Made by a program: the position numbers and the translations under genes. Of a DNA stretch of 64,000 nucleotides, positions 41,299 to 49,650 are shown one piece after another; the first letter of the stretch is position 1, and each line of letters begins with the position of its first letter. The notes beneath the pieces are model-generated. The model did no database searches. It was not told the DNA's origin and saw nothing but the letters and a program-made list of their open reading frames with translations. The DNA comes from Micromonospora haikouensis. GTDB lineage: Bacteria; Actinomycetota; Actinomycetes; Mycobacteriales; Micromonosporaceae. The stretch is from positions 124,001-188,000 of the forward strand of contig NZ_FMCW01000007.1 of NCBI RefSeq assembly GCF_900091595.1. The letters run 5' to 3'.

Positions 41299-42124
41299 CC
41301 CGACCCGGCCCGTTCTCGACGTGACCGGCCTCGACGTGTACTACCGCCGCCGACACGGCCGCCTGCACGCGCTGCGCGCCGCCACCCTGTCGGTCGCGCC
41401 CGGCGAGACCGTGGGTGTCATCGGGGAGACCGGCTCCGGCAAGTCGACCCTCGCCCGCGCCGTGCTCGGTCTGGTCCGCCCGTCGGCCGGTCGCATCGTC
41501 GTGGCCGGCGAGGACGTCACCGGCCACTCCGCCCGTCGGTGGCGCGCCCTGCGCCGCCGGGGCGTCCTGCAGTATGTCTTCCAGGACCCGCTGCGCAGCC
41601 TCGACCCCGACCTGAGCGTCGCGGAGTCCCTGGTCGAACCGCTGCTCATCGCCGGCCGGGCCCGCGCGGAGGCCGCCGAACGCGTCCGCGCGCAGCTCGC
41701 CCGCGTACACCTGGACGCCGCGCTGTCGTCCCGGCTGCCCGGCGAGCTGTCCGGCGGCCAGCGCCAACGCGTCGCCGTGGCGCGGGCCCTGGTCACCGAC
41801 CCGGAGCTGGTCATCCTCGACGAGCCCGTCAGCGCCCTGGACTCGGCCAACCGGGTACGGGCCCTCGAACTGCTCAAGCAGCTGCGCGACGCCGGCACGG
41901 CGCTGCTGTTCATCTCGCACGACCTCGGCTCCGTCGCCGGCGTCGCCGACCGGATCGCCGTGCTCTACCAGGGCGAGATCGTCGAGGTCGGCCCCGCCCG
42001 GTCCATCGTCAACAAGCCTCGGCACCCCTACACCCGCCTGCTCGTCGGCTCCGCGCCCACGCTGCGCTCCGCCGCCGCCGACCGTGCCCGCCGCGACGCG
42101 CTGCGCGAACTCCTGCACGCCTGA
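41288..42124 (+). CDS. ABC transporter ATPase, DppF type
   Basis: A 278-residue ATPase: Walker A GETGSGKST, Q-loop VFQDPLRSLDPDL, signature LSGGQRQRV, Walker B LVILDEPVSALD and switch His FISHDLGSVAG. The closing KPRHPYTRLLVGSAP block is typical of the second subunit of peptide/nickel importers. It starts inside the end of the previous gene. The monooxygenase copy 2 gene follows 20 bases after its stop, so importer and enzymes form one transcript. Confidence 0.93.
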   Translation: MSADPTRPVLDVTGLDVYYRRRHGRLHALRAATLSVAPGETVGVIGETGSGKSTLARAVLGLVRPSAGRIVVAGEDVTGHSARRWRALRRRGVLQYVFQDPLRSLDPDLSVAESLVEPLLIAGRARAEAAERVRAQLARVHLDAALSSRLPGELSGGQRQRVAVARALVTDPELVILDEPVSALDSANRVRALELLKQLRDAGTALLFISHDLGSVAGVADRIAVLYQGEIVEVGPARSIVNKPRHPYTRLLVGSAPTLRSAAADRARRDALRELLHA

Positions 42125-42144
42125 CCAGGGAGAGGACCCCTCAC

Positions 42145-43491
42145 ATGACCCGCCAGATCAAGCTCGCGCTGCGCGCCTACGGCGTCGGCGGCCCCGGCCA
42201 GCACAGCCTGTGGAAGGACCCCCGCGTCCCGAAGAACTCCAGCATCGACGTCAACTGGTACATCGCCCAGGCGCAGGCGGCCGAGCACGCGAAGTTCGAC
42301 GCCCTGTTCGTCGTCGACAGCCAGTTCATCGACGCCACCTACCCGCCGCACTACCTCAACCGCCTCGAGCCGCTGACCCTGCTGTCCGCCGTCGCCGTGC
42401 ACACCAGCCGCATCGGCCTCGTCGGCACCCTCAGCTCCACCTACAACGCGCCGTTCAACGTGGCCCGCCGGTTCGCCTCGCTGGACCTGATCAGCGGCGG
42501 CCGGGCTGGCTGGAACGTCGTCACCAGCCTCGACGCCGGCACCTCCCGCAACTACGGGCTCGCCGAGCACCTCGACTACGCCACCCGCTACGGCCGGGCC
42601 CTGGAGCACGTCCAGGTCGTGCGCGGGCTGTGGGACTCCTACGAGGACGACGCGTTCCCCGCCGACGTGGAGCGCGACGTCTTCCTCGACCCGAGCAGGC
42701 TGCACGCCCTCGACCACACCGGGGAGCACTTCACCGTCGCCGGGCCGCTGAACATCTCCCGCTCGGCGCAGGGCCAACCGGTGATCTTCCAGGCCGGCGT
42801 CTCCGAGGAGGGCCGCAACCTCGCCGCCCACGTCGCCGAGGGCATCTACGCCCCGGGCGGCACGCTCGCCGACAGCCAGGCGTACTACGCCGACATCAAG
42901 CGCCGCGCCGCCGCGCTCGGCCGGGACCCGGACCACGTGCTGATCTTTCTCGGCGCGCAGCCCGTGATCGCCGGCACCGACGCCGAGGCGCACCGTCTGT
43001 CCCGGGAGATCTTCGACGCCGACAACGACTTCGACCGCAAGCTTGCCGCCTTCGGGCGCAGCTTCGGCGCGTACGACTTCTCGCAGCACGACCTCGACGC
43101 GCCCTTCCCCGACGTCGTGGCGCTGGCCGAGCGGGGCGGCCGCACCCGTGGCACCGAGATCGCCCGGCGGGCCCGCGAGAACGGGTTGACCCTGCGCGAG
43201 ACCGTCCTCGCGTTCACCGCCTACCAGCCGTCGCCGTTCACCGGCGACCCCCGCACAGCCGCCGACGCGATCGAGAGCTGGTTCGCCGCCCGCGCGTTCG
43301 ACGGCCTGAACCTGGGCTTCCGCACCCCCGACGACCTGCACCGGTTCGTCGCCGACGTCGTACCGCTGCTGCAGGCGCGGGGCCTGTTCCGCACCGAGTA
43401 CGCCGCGGACACCCTGCGCGGCAACCTCGGCCTGCCCGTGCCGGTCAACCGGTGGACCGCCGCGCGTGACCTCGTCACCGCCGACGCCTGA
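42145..43491 (+). CDS. LLM-class flavin monooxygenase (NtaA/SnaA/DszA family), copy 2
   Basis: A 448-residue enzyme clearly homologous to the copy at 35628: VNWYIAQAQAAEHAKFDALFVVDSQF, YLNRLEPLTLLSAVAVHTSRIGLVGTLSSTYNAPFNVAR, LDLISGGRAGWNVVTSLDAG and GPLNISRSAQGQPVIFQAG are nearly the same. The two differ most in the central loop after GQPVIFQAG and in the insertion near residues 290-330, so they may take different substrates or successive oxidation steps. GGGAGAGGA precedes ATG 42145. It needs FMNH2 from a separate reductase. Confidence 0.9.
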   Translation: MTRQIKLALRAYGVGGPGQHSLWKDPRVPKNSSIDVNWYIAQAQAAEHAKFDALFVVDSQFIDATYPPHYLNRLEPLTLLSAVAVHTSRIGLVGTLSSTYNAPFNVARRFASLDLISGGRAGWNVVTSLDAGTSRNYGLAEHLDYATRYGRALEHVQVVRGLWDSYEDDAFPADVERDVFLDPSRLHALDHTGEHFTVAGPLNISRSAQGQPVIFQAGVSEEGRNLAAHVAEGIYAPGGTLADSQAYYADIKRRAAALGRDPDHVLIFLGAQPVIAGTDAEAHRLSREIFDADNDFDRKLAAFGRSFGAYDFSQHDLDAPFPDVVALAERGGRTRGTEIARRARENGLTLRETVLAFTAYQPSPFTGDPRTAADAIESWFAARAFDGLNLGFRTPDDLHRFVADVVPLLQARGLFRTEYAADTLRGNLGLPVPVNRWTAARDLVTADA

Positions 43492-43503
43492 AGGAGAACC
43501 GCC

Positions 43504-45237
43504 ATGCCCGAACAGCACTCCGTCACCGGCGGCCGCGACGTGCACACCGTCGGATTCCCGACGACCACCCCGCCGGAGCGCACCGGCGTCCTCGTCGTCG
43601 GCGCGGGACCGGTGGGCCTCGCCGCCGCCGTCGAGCTCGCCGCCCGGGGCGTGTCGGTGGCCGTCGTCGACGCCGCCCGTTCCGCCGCCCTCGTCCGCGC
43701 CGGCGCGATGGGACACTCGCCCCGCGTCGTGGAACACTTCCGCCGGTGGGGCCTGCTGCACCGCATCCGCGCCGCATGGACCTTCCCACCTGAGTGGAAC
43801 CGGGGCATCCGCCTGGCCACCTCCCTCGTGGGCCACGACCTCGTGCCCCGCCCGGCCGGCGACGCCGAGCGAGCCCGGTTCTCCCTCGCCTGGCCGATCC
43901 GCCGCCCGCAGACCGCCCTCCAGCGGGTCTTCCTCGACCACCTTCGCCAGCGCGACGTGCCCGTCAGCGGCGGCTGGCGGGTCGAGGCGCTGCGCGACAC
44001 CGGCGACGGCGTGGACACCACCGTCGTGTCCACGGACACCGACGAGACCCGCACGATCCGGTCCGCGTACGTCGTCGGCGCCGACGGCGGCCCCAGCACC
44101 GTGCGCCGCCTCGCCGGCATCGCCCGCGCGGGGGAGTACGCCGCCGAGAAGATGTTCCGCCTGGTCGTGCGCACCGGCGCCGGCACCGACCGCCTCGGCC
44201 CCGCCCCCAGCGGCACGAACATCGTGTTCAACCAGCGGGCGTCGGGGTTCCTCGCCGCGATCAGCACCCGTGAGTGGCGGGTGTACGCCGGCCCGTACCC
44301 GCTGGACGCCCAGCCCGCCGACGCCGAGCTGCTGGCCACCGCCCGCGCGGCGTTCGGCGTCGACCTCGACCTGGAACTGGCCTCGGTCACGTCCTTCTAC
44401 CAGGCCACCCGCATCGCCGAGACGTTCCGCGCCGGCCGGGTGCTGCTCGCCGGCGACGCCGCCCACGTGCGCACCCCCGGCGGCAACCTCGGCGAGGGGT
44501 TCGGCGACGTGGTCAACCTCGGCTGGAAGCTCGCCGCCGTCCTCGCCGGCCACGGCGGCGACGCCCTGCTGGACTCCTACGACCACGAGCGACGCCCGCA
44601 CAACTGGCGCGTCGCCGACCACGCCCTCGACCGGGCCCGCCGCGCCCGCGACACCCTGCGCGCGATCCGCGACATCGGCGTACCCGACGACGCGGACACG
44701 AGCGCCGACGCGGCCGGCCGCCGCGCCGAGATCGGCGCGCTGCTGGGCGACGGCCGGGGCGGCGACGCGCCCGGCGTCACCTACGACGAACGCTACGACG
44801 CCTCCGGCGTCATCTGGTACGAGCCGGACCAGCTCGCCTCGGAGACGCCCTGGGCGGCCGACAGCTACGCCGACGACCCGCGCCCCGGGCACCGGGCCCC
44901 CGACGCGTACGTCGACCCGTGGGGCGACACCCTCTACGACCGGCTCGGTGACGACCTCGGCCTGCTGGTCGGCGACGGGGGCGAGGGGGTCGCGCCCGCG
45001 TTCGCGGCCGAGGCCGCCGCGCGGGGCCTGCGGCTGTCCGTCGTGCACCTCACCCACGGCGCGGTCCGCGACCTCTACTCCGGTGGTGCCGTGCTCGTCC
45101 GCCCCGACCAGCACGTGGCCTGGCGGGGGCACACGCTGCCGGCCGGCGCCGCCGCCGTGCTCGACCGCGTCCTCGGCCGGTCGACCGCCGCGCCGGACGC
45201 CGCCGGAGCCCTCGTCGCCGCCGCCCCCGCCACCTGA
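43504..45237 (+). CDS. FAD-dependent aromatic-hydroxylase-like monooxygenase
   Basis: A 577-residue group A flavin monooxygenase of the PheA/TfdB/MhpA kind. The N-terminal loop is VLVVGAGPVGLAAAVELAARG, the DG motif YVVGADGGPSTVRRLAG and the second FAD motif RVLLAGDAAHVRTPGGNLGEGFGDVVNLGWKLAAVL. The C-terminal third forms the thioredoxin-like domain usual in this class and ends with RPDQHVAWRG. Such enzymes hydroxylate aromatic rings with NAD(P)H and O2. In this operon it may act on a ring released from, or attached to, the imported sulfur compound. Confidence 0.87.
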   Translation: MPEQHSVTGGRDVHTVGFPTTTPPERTGVLVVGAGPVGLAAAVELAARGVSVAVVDAARSAALVRAGAMGHSPRVVEHFRRWGLLHRIRAAWTFPPEWNRGIRLATSLVGHDLVPRPAGDAERARFSLAWPIRRPQTALQRVFLDHLRQRDVPVSGGWRVEALRDTGDGVDTTVVSTDTDETRTIRSAYVVGADGGPSTVRRLAGIARAGEYAAEKMFRLVVRTGAGTDRLGPAPSGTNIVFNQRASGFLAAISTREWRVYAGPYPLDAQPADAELLATARAAFGVDLDLELASVTSFYQATRIAETFRAGRVLLAGDAAHVRTPGGNLGEGFGDVVNLGWKLAAVLAGHGGDALLDSYDHERRPHNWRVADHALDRARRARDTLRAIRDIGVPDDADTSADAAGRRAEIGALLGDGRGGDAPGVTYDERYDASGVIWYEPDQLASETPWAADSYADDPRPGHRAPDAYVDPWGDTLYDRLGDDLGLLVGDGGEGVAPAFAAEAAARGLRLSVVHLTHGAVRDLYSGGAVLVRPDQHVAWRGHTLPAGAAAVLDRVLGRSTAAPDAAGALVAAAPAT

Positions 45238-45263
45238 GCCCGTACCCGGAGAAAGGGCCCGTC

Positions 45264-46073
45264 ATGGCCGACTACCTCGACTTCACCGCCCCCGCCGAGC
45301 TGCGGACCCGAGGCACCGTCCTCGTCGTCCCCGGACGCGGCGAGAGCCAGGCCAGCTACGCGCGCCTCGGCCGCCGGCTCGCCGCAGACTCCTACCGGGT
45401 ACGCGTCCTGCCCAGCCCCATCGTCGACGACACCGACGTCGCCGGCTCCCTGGACCGGTTCGCGTCCGTGCTCGCCGACGCGGTCAAGGGCACCGGCGGC
45501 GACGCGGCCGAGGCAATCGGCGCCGACCCGGTGCACCCGCTGGTGCTCGTCGGCGCCGACACGGGCGCCGCCGTCGTGGCCGCCCTCGTCACGCGCGCCG
45601 CCCCCGACGCGGTGTGGTGGCCGGCCGCCGTCGTGCTGGCCGGGCTGCCCGGCCAGGCCGCCCACCGCGCCAGCGACTGGGACGACGAGCTGGACACCCG
45701 CACGCACTGCGCGGTGCACCGGGGCGTGCTCAGCAACGACCCGTCGGTGCATCCGGGCGCCCTCGCCGAGCCGGTCGCCGCGCCGTTGCTCGACGCCGCG
45801 TACGCCGGCCGGGCCGGGGTGCCGCACCTGCTGCTGACGGGGGACGCCGACCCGTACGCCGACCCGGACCGGCTGAACCGACTGGCGCGCGCCCTGCCGC
45901 TGGCGCGGCTGTCGGTGATCCGGGGTGCCCACCACGACGTCCTCAACGACCTGCACCACCGCTCCGTGGCCGCGGAGATCGTCGGCTTCCTCGAACGCCT
46001 GCGCCTCGGCGCGCCGCCGGTGCCGATCGTCGCGGTGCAACCGATCGTCGCGGTGCAACACAGCGCCTGGTGA
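45264..46073 (+). CDS. Alpha/beta hydrolase with Asp in the nucleophile position
   Basis: A 269-residue protein of the alpha/beta-hydrolase fold. The oxyanion strand is TVLVVPGRGESQASYARLGRRL. The nucleophile elbow reads LVLVGADTGAAVVAAL, with Asp where most esterases have Ser. LLLTGDADPYADPDR offers the acid and IRGAHHDVLND the catalytic His. Asp nucleophiles are used by haloalkane dehalogenases and epoxide hydrolases, so C-X or epoxide hydrolysis is possible. The C-terminus holds PIVAVQ twice from an 18-base tandem duplication. GAAAGG precedes ATG 45264; the gene sits between hydroxylase and flavin reductase. Confidence 0.78.
   Translation: MADYLDFTAPAELRTRGTVLVVPGRGESQASYARLGRRLAADSYRVRVLPSPIVDDTDVAGSLDRFASVLADAVKGTGGDAAEAIGADPVHPLVLVGADTGAAVVAALVTRAAPDAVWWPAAVVLAGLPGQAAHRASDWDDELDTRTHCAVHRGVLSNDPSVHPGALAEPVAAPLLDAAYAGRAGVPHLLLTGDADPYADPDRLNRLARALPLARLSVIRGAHHDVLNDLHHRSVAAEIVGFLERLRLGAPPVPIVAVQPIVAVQHSAW
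46023..46058 (+). repeat. Perfect 18-bp tandem duplication in the hydrolase 3' end
   Basis: The unit CCGATCGTCGCGGTGCAA occurs twice back to back (46023-46040 and 46041-46058), in frame, adding six residues (PIVAVQ) near the hydrolase C-terminus. It looks like recent slippage. Confidence 0.85.
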
Positions 46074-46104
46074 CCAACCGCCCCCTCGCACCGGAGGCCA
46101 CTTC

Positions 46105-46683
46105 ATGACCACACCCCTGGACGCCCCGCCGACCGACGCCGACACCGCCGCGCTGCGTACGCTGCTGCGCCATCAGGCCAGCACCGTCGTCGTGGTCACC
46201 GCGCCCGGCCCGTCGCCGGCCGGCTTCACCGCCACCTCGTTCACCTCGGTCTCGCTGGCGCCGCCTATCGTCTCGTTCTGCCTGAACCTGCGCTCGTCCA
46301 GCTGGCCCGCCGTCGCCGAGGCCCGGCACGTGGGGGTGCACCTGCTCGCCCGCCAGCAGCAGGAGCTCGCCCGGACCTTCGCCACCAGCGGTATCGACCG
46401 GTTCGCCGCGCCGACCCGCTGGCGTGCCGGGCCGCAGGGGGTGCCCATCCTCGACGACGCCCTGGCCTGGCTGCTGTGCCGGGTGGTCGACCGGGTGACC
46501 GTCGGCGACCACGCCATCGTGCTGGCCGAGCCGGAGCTGCTCCGGCACGCCGACGTCGGCTCGCCGCTGCTCTACCACCAGGGCCGCTACACCGGGCTGA
46601 CCGGCGGGGGAGAACCGGTGGCCACCCGTGCCGCTGGACTGTCGAAGTCCCCGCCGACCGGCTATATTGACGTCACTCGCTGA
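46105..46683 (+). CDS. Flavin reductase (NtaB/HpaC-type)
   Basis: A 192-residue member of the flavin reductase domain family. The split-barrel core shows as STVVVVTAPGPSPAGFTATSFTSVSLAPPIVSFCLNLRSSSW, then HVGVHLLARQQQELARTFA and DRFAAPTRW. The conserved GDHAIVLAEPELL region and a late LLYHQGRYTGL complete the domain. It would use NAD(P)H to make FMNH2 for the two LLM monooxygenases of this operon. GGAGG precedes ATG 46105. The gene's last bases contain the promoter-like TATATT for the next gene. Confidence 0.9.
   Translation: MTTPLDAPPTDADTAALRTLLRHQASTVVVVTAPGPSPAGFTATSFTSVSLAPPIVSFCLNLRSSSWPAVAEARHVGVHLLARQQQELARTFATSGIDRFAAPTRWRAGPQGVPILDDALAWLLCRVVDRVTVGDHAIVLAEPELLRHADVGSPLLYHQGRYTGLTGGGEPVATRAAGLSKSPPTGYIDVTR
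46640..46668 (+). promoter_or_regulatory. Promoter-like element for the PQQ-dehydrogenase gene
   Basis: TATATT (46663-46668) is a strikingly A/T-rich -10 candidate, with a weak TGTCGA -35 at 46640-46645, 17 bases upstream. TGACGTCA follows immediately. GGAGG at 46691-46695 and GTG 46703 lie downstream at normal distance. Confidence 0.45.
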
Positions 46684-46702
46684 CTGTTTTGGAGGTTTTG
46701 TC

Positions 46703-48211
46703 GTGAGAGTCCGGTCGATGATGGTGGCGGCGGTCGTGGCGGGACTCGCGGTGGGCGGCGCCGGTGCTGCAGCCCTGGCCGACCCGCCGGCCGGCAACCC
46801 CCGTCCGGCGGCCGGTGCCGCCGCCCTGGCCACCGGTGACTTCGACCTCAGCCGCCCGCAGGTCGCCGCCAGCGGCCTGACGGTGCCCTGGGGGATGGGC
46901 TTCCTGCCCGACGGCAGCGCCCTGGTGACGCTGCGCAACTCCGCGCAGGTGCTGCGGGTGCGGCCGGGGCAGCCGCCCGAGACGGTGGCCCAGATCTCCG
47001 GCGTCACCCCGGTCGGCGAGGGCGGCCTGCTCGGCCTCGCCGTCTCGCCGACGTACGCCCAGGACGGCTACGTCTACGTCTACCTCACCACCGCCACGGA
47101 CAACCGGATCGTCCGGTTCCGGCTCACCGCCCCGCAGACCCAGACGCCGATCCTCACCGGCCTGGCCCGGGCCAGCAACCACGACGGCGGACGCATCGCC
47201 TTCGGGCCGGACGGCCTGCTCTACGCCGGCGTCGGCGACGCGGGGCAGACCGCCAACGCGCAGAACCCGCAGAGCCGCAACGGCAAGATCCTGCGGATGC
47301 GGCCGGACGGGTCGGTCCCGCCGGACAACCCGTTCCCCGGGTCGCTGGTCTACAGCCTCGGCCACCGCAACGTGCAGGGCCTGGCCTGGGACGCCCAGGG
47401 CAGGCTCTACGCCACCGAGTTCGGGCAGAACACCTGGGACGAGGTCAACCTTGTCGTCGCCGGTGGCAACTACGGCTGGCCGACGGTGGAGGGCCGGGGC
47501 AACGACCCCCGCTTCCGCGACCCGCTGCTGGTGTGGACGACCGCCGAGGCGTCCCCGAGCGGCGCGACGATCGCCGGCAACCGGCTCTTCGTCGCCGCGC
47601 TGCGCGGGACCCGACTGTGGAACGTGCCGCTCGTCGGCGCGGGCGGCGCGGGCACCCCGGTCGCCGAGCTGGTCGGCGCGTACGGGCGGCTGCGCACGGT
47701 CGAGTACGGCCCGGACGGCTGGCTCTGGGTCGCCACCAGCAACCGCGACGGGCGCGGCTCGCCGGCGGCGACCGACGACCGGATCCTGCGCTTCCCGCCG
47801 CGCGACACCACGCCCCCGCCCACCACCACGCCTCCGCCGACGACCGCCCCGCCGACCACCCAGCCCACCACGCCCCCGCCGACCGGTGCGCCAGCCACCT
47901 GCCTGGTCACCTGGACGCCCAACCAGTGGACCGGCGGGTTCACGGCGGAGGTGCGGCTCACCAACCGCGGGCCGGCCCTCAACGGGTGGGCGCTGACCTG
48001 GTCGTTCGCCGCCGGGCAGCGGGTCACCAACGCCTGGAACGCACAGGTCACCCAGTCCGGGGCCGGTGTCACCGCCCGCAACGTCGACTGGAACGCCGGT
48101 CTGCCGCAGGGTGGCACGGCGAGCTTCGGCTTCCAGGCCAGCTACGGCACGAGCAACCCGCGCCCCGACGACTTCGCCCTCAACGGGGCCGCGTGCCAGG
48201 TCGACCCGTAG
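46703..48211 (+). CDS. Secreted PQQ-type sugar dehydrogenase with C-terminal CBM2
   Basis: A 502-residue exported protein. After the signal peptide a six-bladed propeller of the soluble glucose dehydrogenase (GSDH/YliI) class runs from about 45 to 375: GLTVPWGMGFLPDGSALVT, GGLLGLAVSP, NHDGGRIAFGPDGLLYAGVGD, SLGHRNVQGLAWD, EFGQNTWDEVNLVVAGGNYGWP. A Thr/Pro linker leads to a CBM2 at about 400-500 (CLVTWTPNQWTGGFTAEV to GAACQVDP). The family oxidises sugars using PQQ and calcium; a cellulose-binding module suggests oxidation at, or electron supply to enzymes on, plant polysaccharide. Start GTG 46703. Cofactor use is inferred from family. Confidence 0.85.
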   Translation: MRVRSMMVAAVVAGLAVGGAGAAALADPPAGNPRPAAGAAALATGDFDLSRPQVAASGLTVPWGMGFLPDGSALVTLRNSAQVLRVRPGQPPETVAQISGVTPVGEGGLLGLAVSPTYAQDGYVYVYLTTATDNRIVRFRLTAPQTQTPILTGLARASNHDGGRIAFGPDGLLYAGVGDAGQTANAQNPQSRNGKILRMRPDGSVPPDNPFPGSLVYSLGHRNVQGLAWDAQGRLYATEFGQNTWDEVNLVVAGGNYGWPTVEGRGNDPRFRDPLLVWTTAEASPSGATIAGNRLFVAALRGTRLWNVPLVGAGGAGTPVAELVGAYGRLRTVEYGPDGWLWVATSNRDGRGSPAATDDRILRFPPRDTTPPPTTTPPPTTAPPTTQPTTPPPTGAPATCLVTWTPNQWTGGFTAEVRLTNRGPALNGWALTWSFAAGQRVTNAWNAQVTQSGAGVTARNVDWNAGLPQGGTASFGFQASYGTSNPRPDDFALNGAACQVDP

Positions 48212-48262
48212 CCGGCGGCACCGGGATTCCCCACTGGACGGTGGGGCCGGAATGATGCGGGG

Positions 48263-49411
48263 GTGACCAACCCCGGATCGATCCGGCACCCTGGGTGGCG
48301 GTGGTCGGCGGCCGCGGCCACGGCGATCACGGTCGTCGCCCTCGCCCTCGCCCCCGGCGTCGCGGCGGCGGGACCCGTCACCGCGCCCGCGCCGCCGGCG
48401 GGCCGGCCGGTGTGCGACATCCGCGACGACCGGCTGGCCGAGATCTCCGGCCTCGTCGCCACCGACGACGGGTTCGTCGTGGTCAACGACGGCGCCGACG
48501 AGGAGTCCCGCCGCCGGATCTTCTTCCTCGACGACCGCTGCCGCGTGGTGCGGACGGTGCGTTACCCCTCGCGGCCCCGCGATACCGAGGACCTGGCCGT
48601 GGGCGCGGACGGCACGATCTGGGTCGCCGACACCGGCGACAACGACCGGGCCCGCCGGACGGTCGCCCTGTGGCGGCTGTCGCCCGGCGCGGGCCGCCCG
48701 GTGCTGCACCGGCTGACGTACCCGGACGGGGCCCACGACGCGGAGGCCCTCCTGGTCGACGCGGGCGGGCGGCCCGTGATCGTGACGAAACAGGGCGGCA
48801 GCGCGGGCCTGTACCGCCCGGCCGCGCCGCTGCGGGCGGGCGGTACGGTGCCGCTGGCCCGGGTCGGGCAGGTGCGGTTGCCGTCCACCACGACCGGCAA
48901 CCCGTACTCCTTCCTGGGCCGCAGGGTGGTCACCGGCGGGGCGAGCGCGCCCGACGGGCGGCGGGTGGTGCTGCGCACCTACGCCGACGCCTTCGAGTTC
49001 GACGTCGCCGACGGCGATCTCGTCGGGGCGCTCACCACCGGCCGGCCGAGGAGCATCGCCCTGCCCGACGAACCGCAGGGGGAGTCGGTCAGCTACAGCC
49101 CCGACGGCCGGTCCCTGCTCACGGTCTCGGAGACGGCGAACCAGCCACCCGGCACGCGGCCGCGGATCCTGCGCTACGCCCTGCCCCCCGGCCCGACCCC
49201 GTCCGCGCGCCGGACCGAACCGGGGCCGACCGGGCGTGCCGCCGACCGGGGCGCGGCCGACCGGGCCGGCGACCGCGCCGCCGGCTCCCGGGACCGGGCC
49301 GGGCGCGGCGGCACCGCATCCCTCGTGGTGGGCGGCGTCGCGGTGGCGCTGGCGTTGGTCGCCCTCGCGATGGTCGGCGTGCGGGGCGTCCGCCGTAGCG
49401 GCGGACGGTGA
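48263..49411 (+). CDS. Exported beta-propeller-like protein with C-terminal membrane anchor
   Basis: A 382-residue protein. A signal peptide (SAAAATAITVVALALAPGVAAAG) leads to propeller-like repeats: LAEISGLVATDDGFVVVND, TEDLAVGADGTIWVADTGDNDR, HDAEALLVDAGGRPVIVTKQ and GESVSYSPDGRSLLTVSE. After an Arg/Ala/Asp-rich stretch, one helix (ASLVVGGVAVALALVALAMVGVRGV) anchors the C-terminus with a basic tail. It would face outward from the membrane. No enzymatic motif was recognised. Its stop overlaps a GTG that could begin a longer form of the next gene. Confidence 0.75.
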   Translation: MTNPGSIRHPGWRWSAAAATAITVVALALAPGVAAAGPVTAPAPPAGRPVCDIRDDRLAEISGLVATDDGFVVVNDGADEESRRRIFFLDDRCRVVRTVRYPSRPRDTEDLAVGADGTIWVADTGDNDRARRTVALWRLSPGAGRPVLHRLTYPDGAHDAEALLVDAGGRPVIVTKQGGSAGLYRPAAPLRAGGTVPLARVGQVRLPSTTTGNPYSFLGRRVVTGGASAPDGRRVVLRTYADAFEFDVADGDLVGALTTGRPRSIALPDEPQGESVSYSPDGRSLLTVSETANQPPGTRPRILRYALPPGPTPSARRTEPGPTGRAADRGAADRAGDRAAGSRDRAGRGGTASLVVGGVAVALALVALAMVGVRGVRRSGGR

Positions 49412-49420
49412 CCGTCCCCG

Positions 49421-49458
49421 CCACCCCGCCCACCCCGCCCACCCCGCCCACCCCGCCC
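49421..49458 (+). repeat. Four tandem copies of CCACCCCGC
   Basis: The 9-base unit CCACCCCGC is repeated perfectly four times from 49421 to 49456, with the first two bases of a fifth. If translated from GTG 49408 it codes TPPTPPTPP. It is a slippage-prone site at the gene junction. Confidence 0.8.
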
Positions 49459-49650
49459 GCCCCGACCGACCGCCCCGCCATCCGCCCGGCTCGACCGCCC
49501 GGCCCGCCACCCGACCGGGAGCCGCCGGCCGATCGGCCGCGCCGACGCTCGGCCGATCCGGCGAACGCGCGGGCGGTGTCGGTCAGCCGACACCCCGCCC
49601 CGCGCCGCTCTGCCACGCTGCCCCTGACTCCGGATTCAGGGGAGAGCGCG

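Noticed and set aside
37031..42124. The ABC importer as a dipeptide or nickel nutrient transporter
   Set aside because: All flanking genes are oxidative enzymes under a Cys-type leader, so a nutrient dipeptide or nickel role is less likely, although the protein family alone cannot exclude it.
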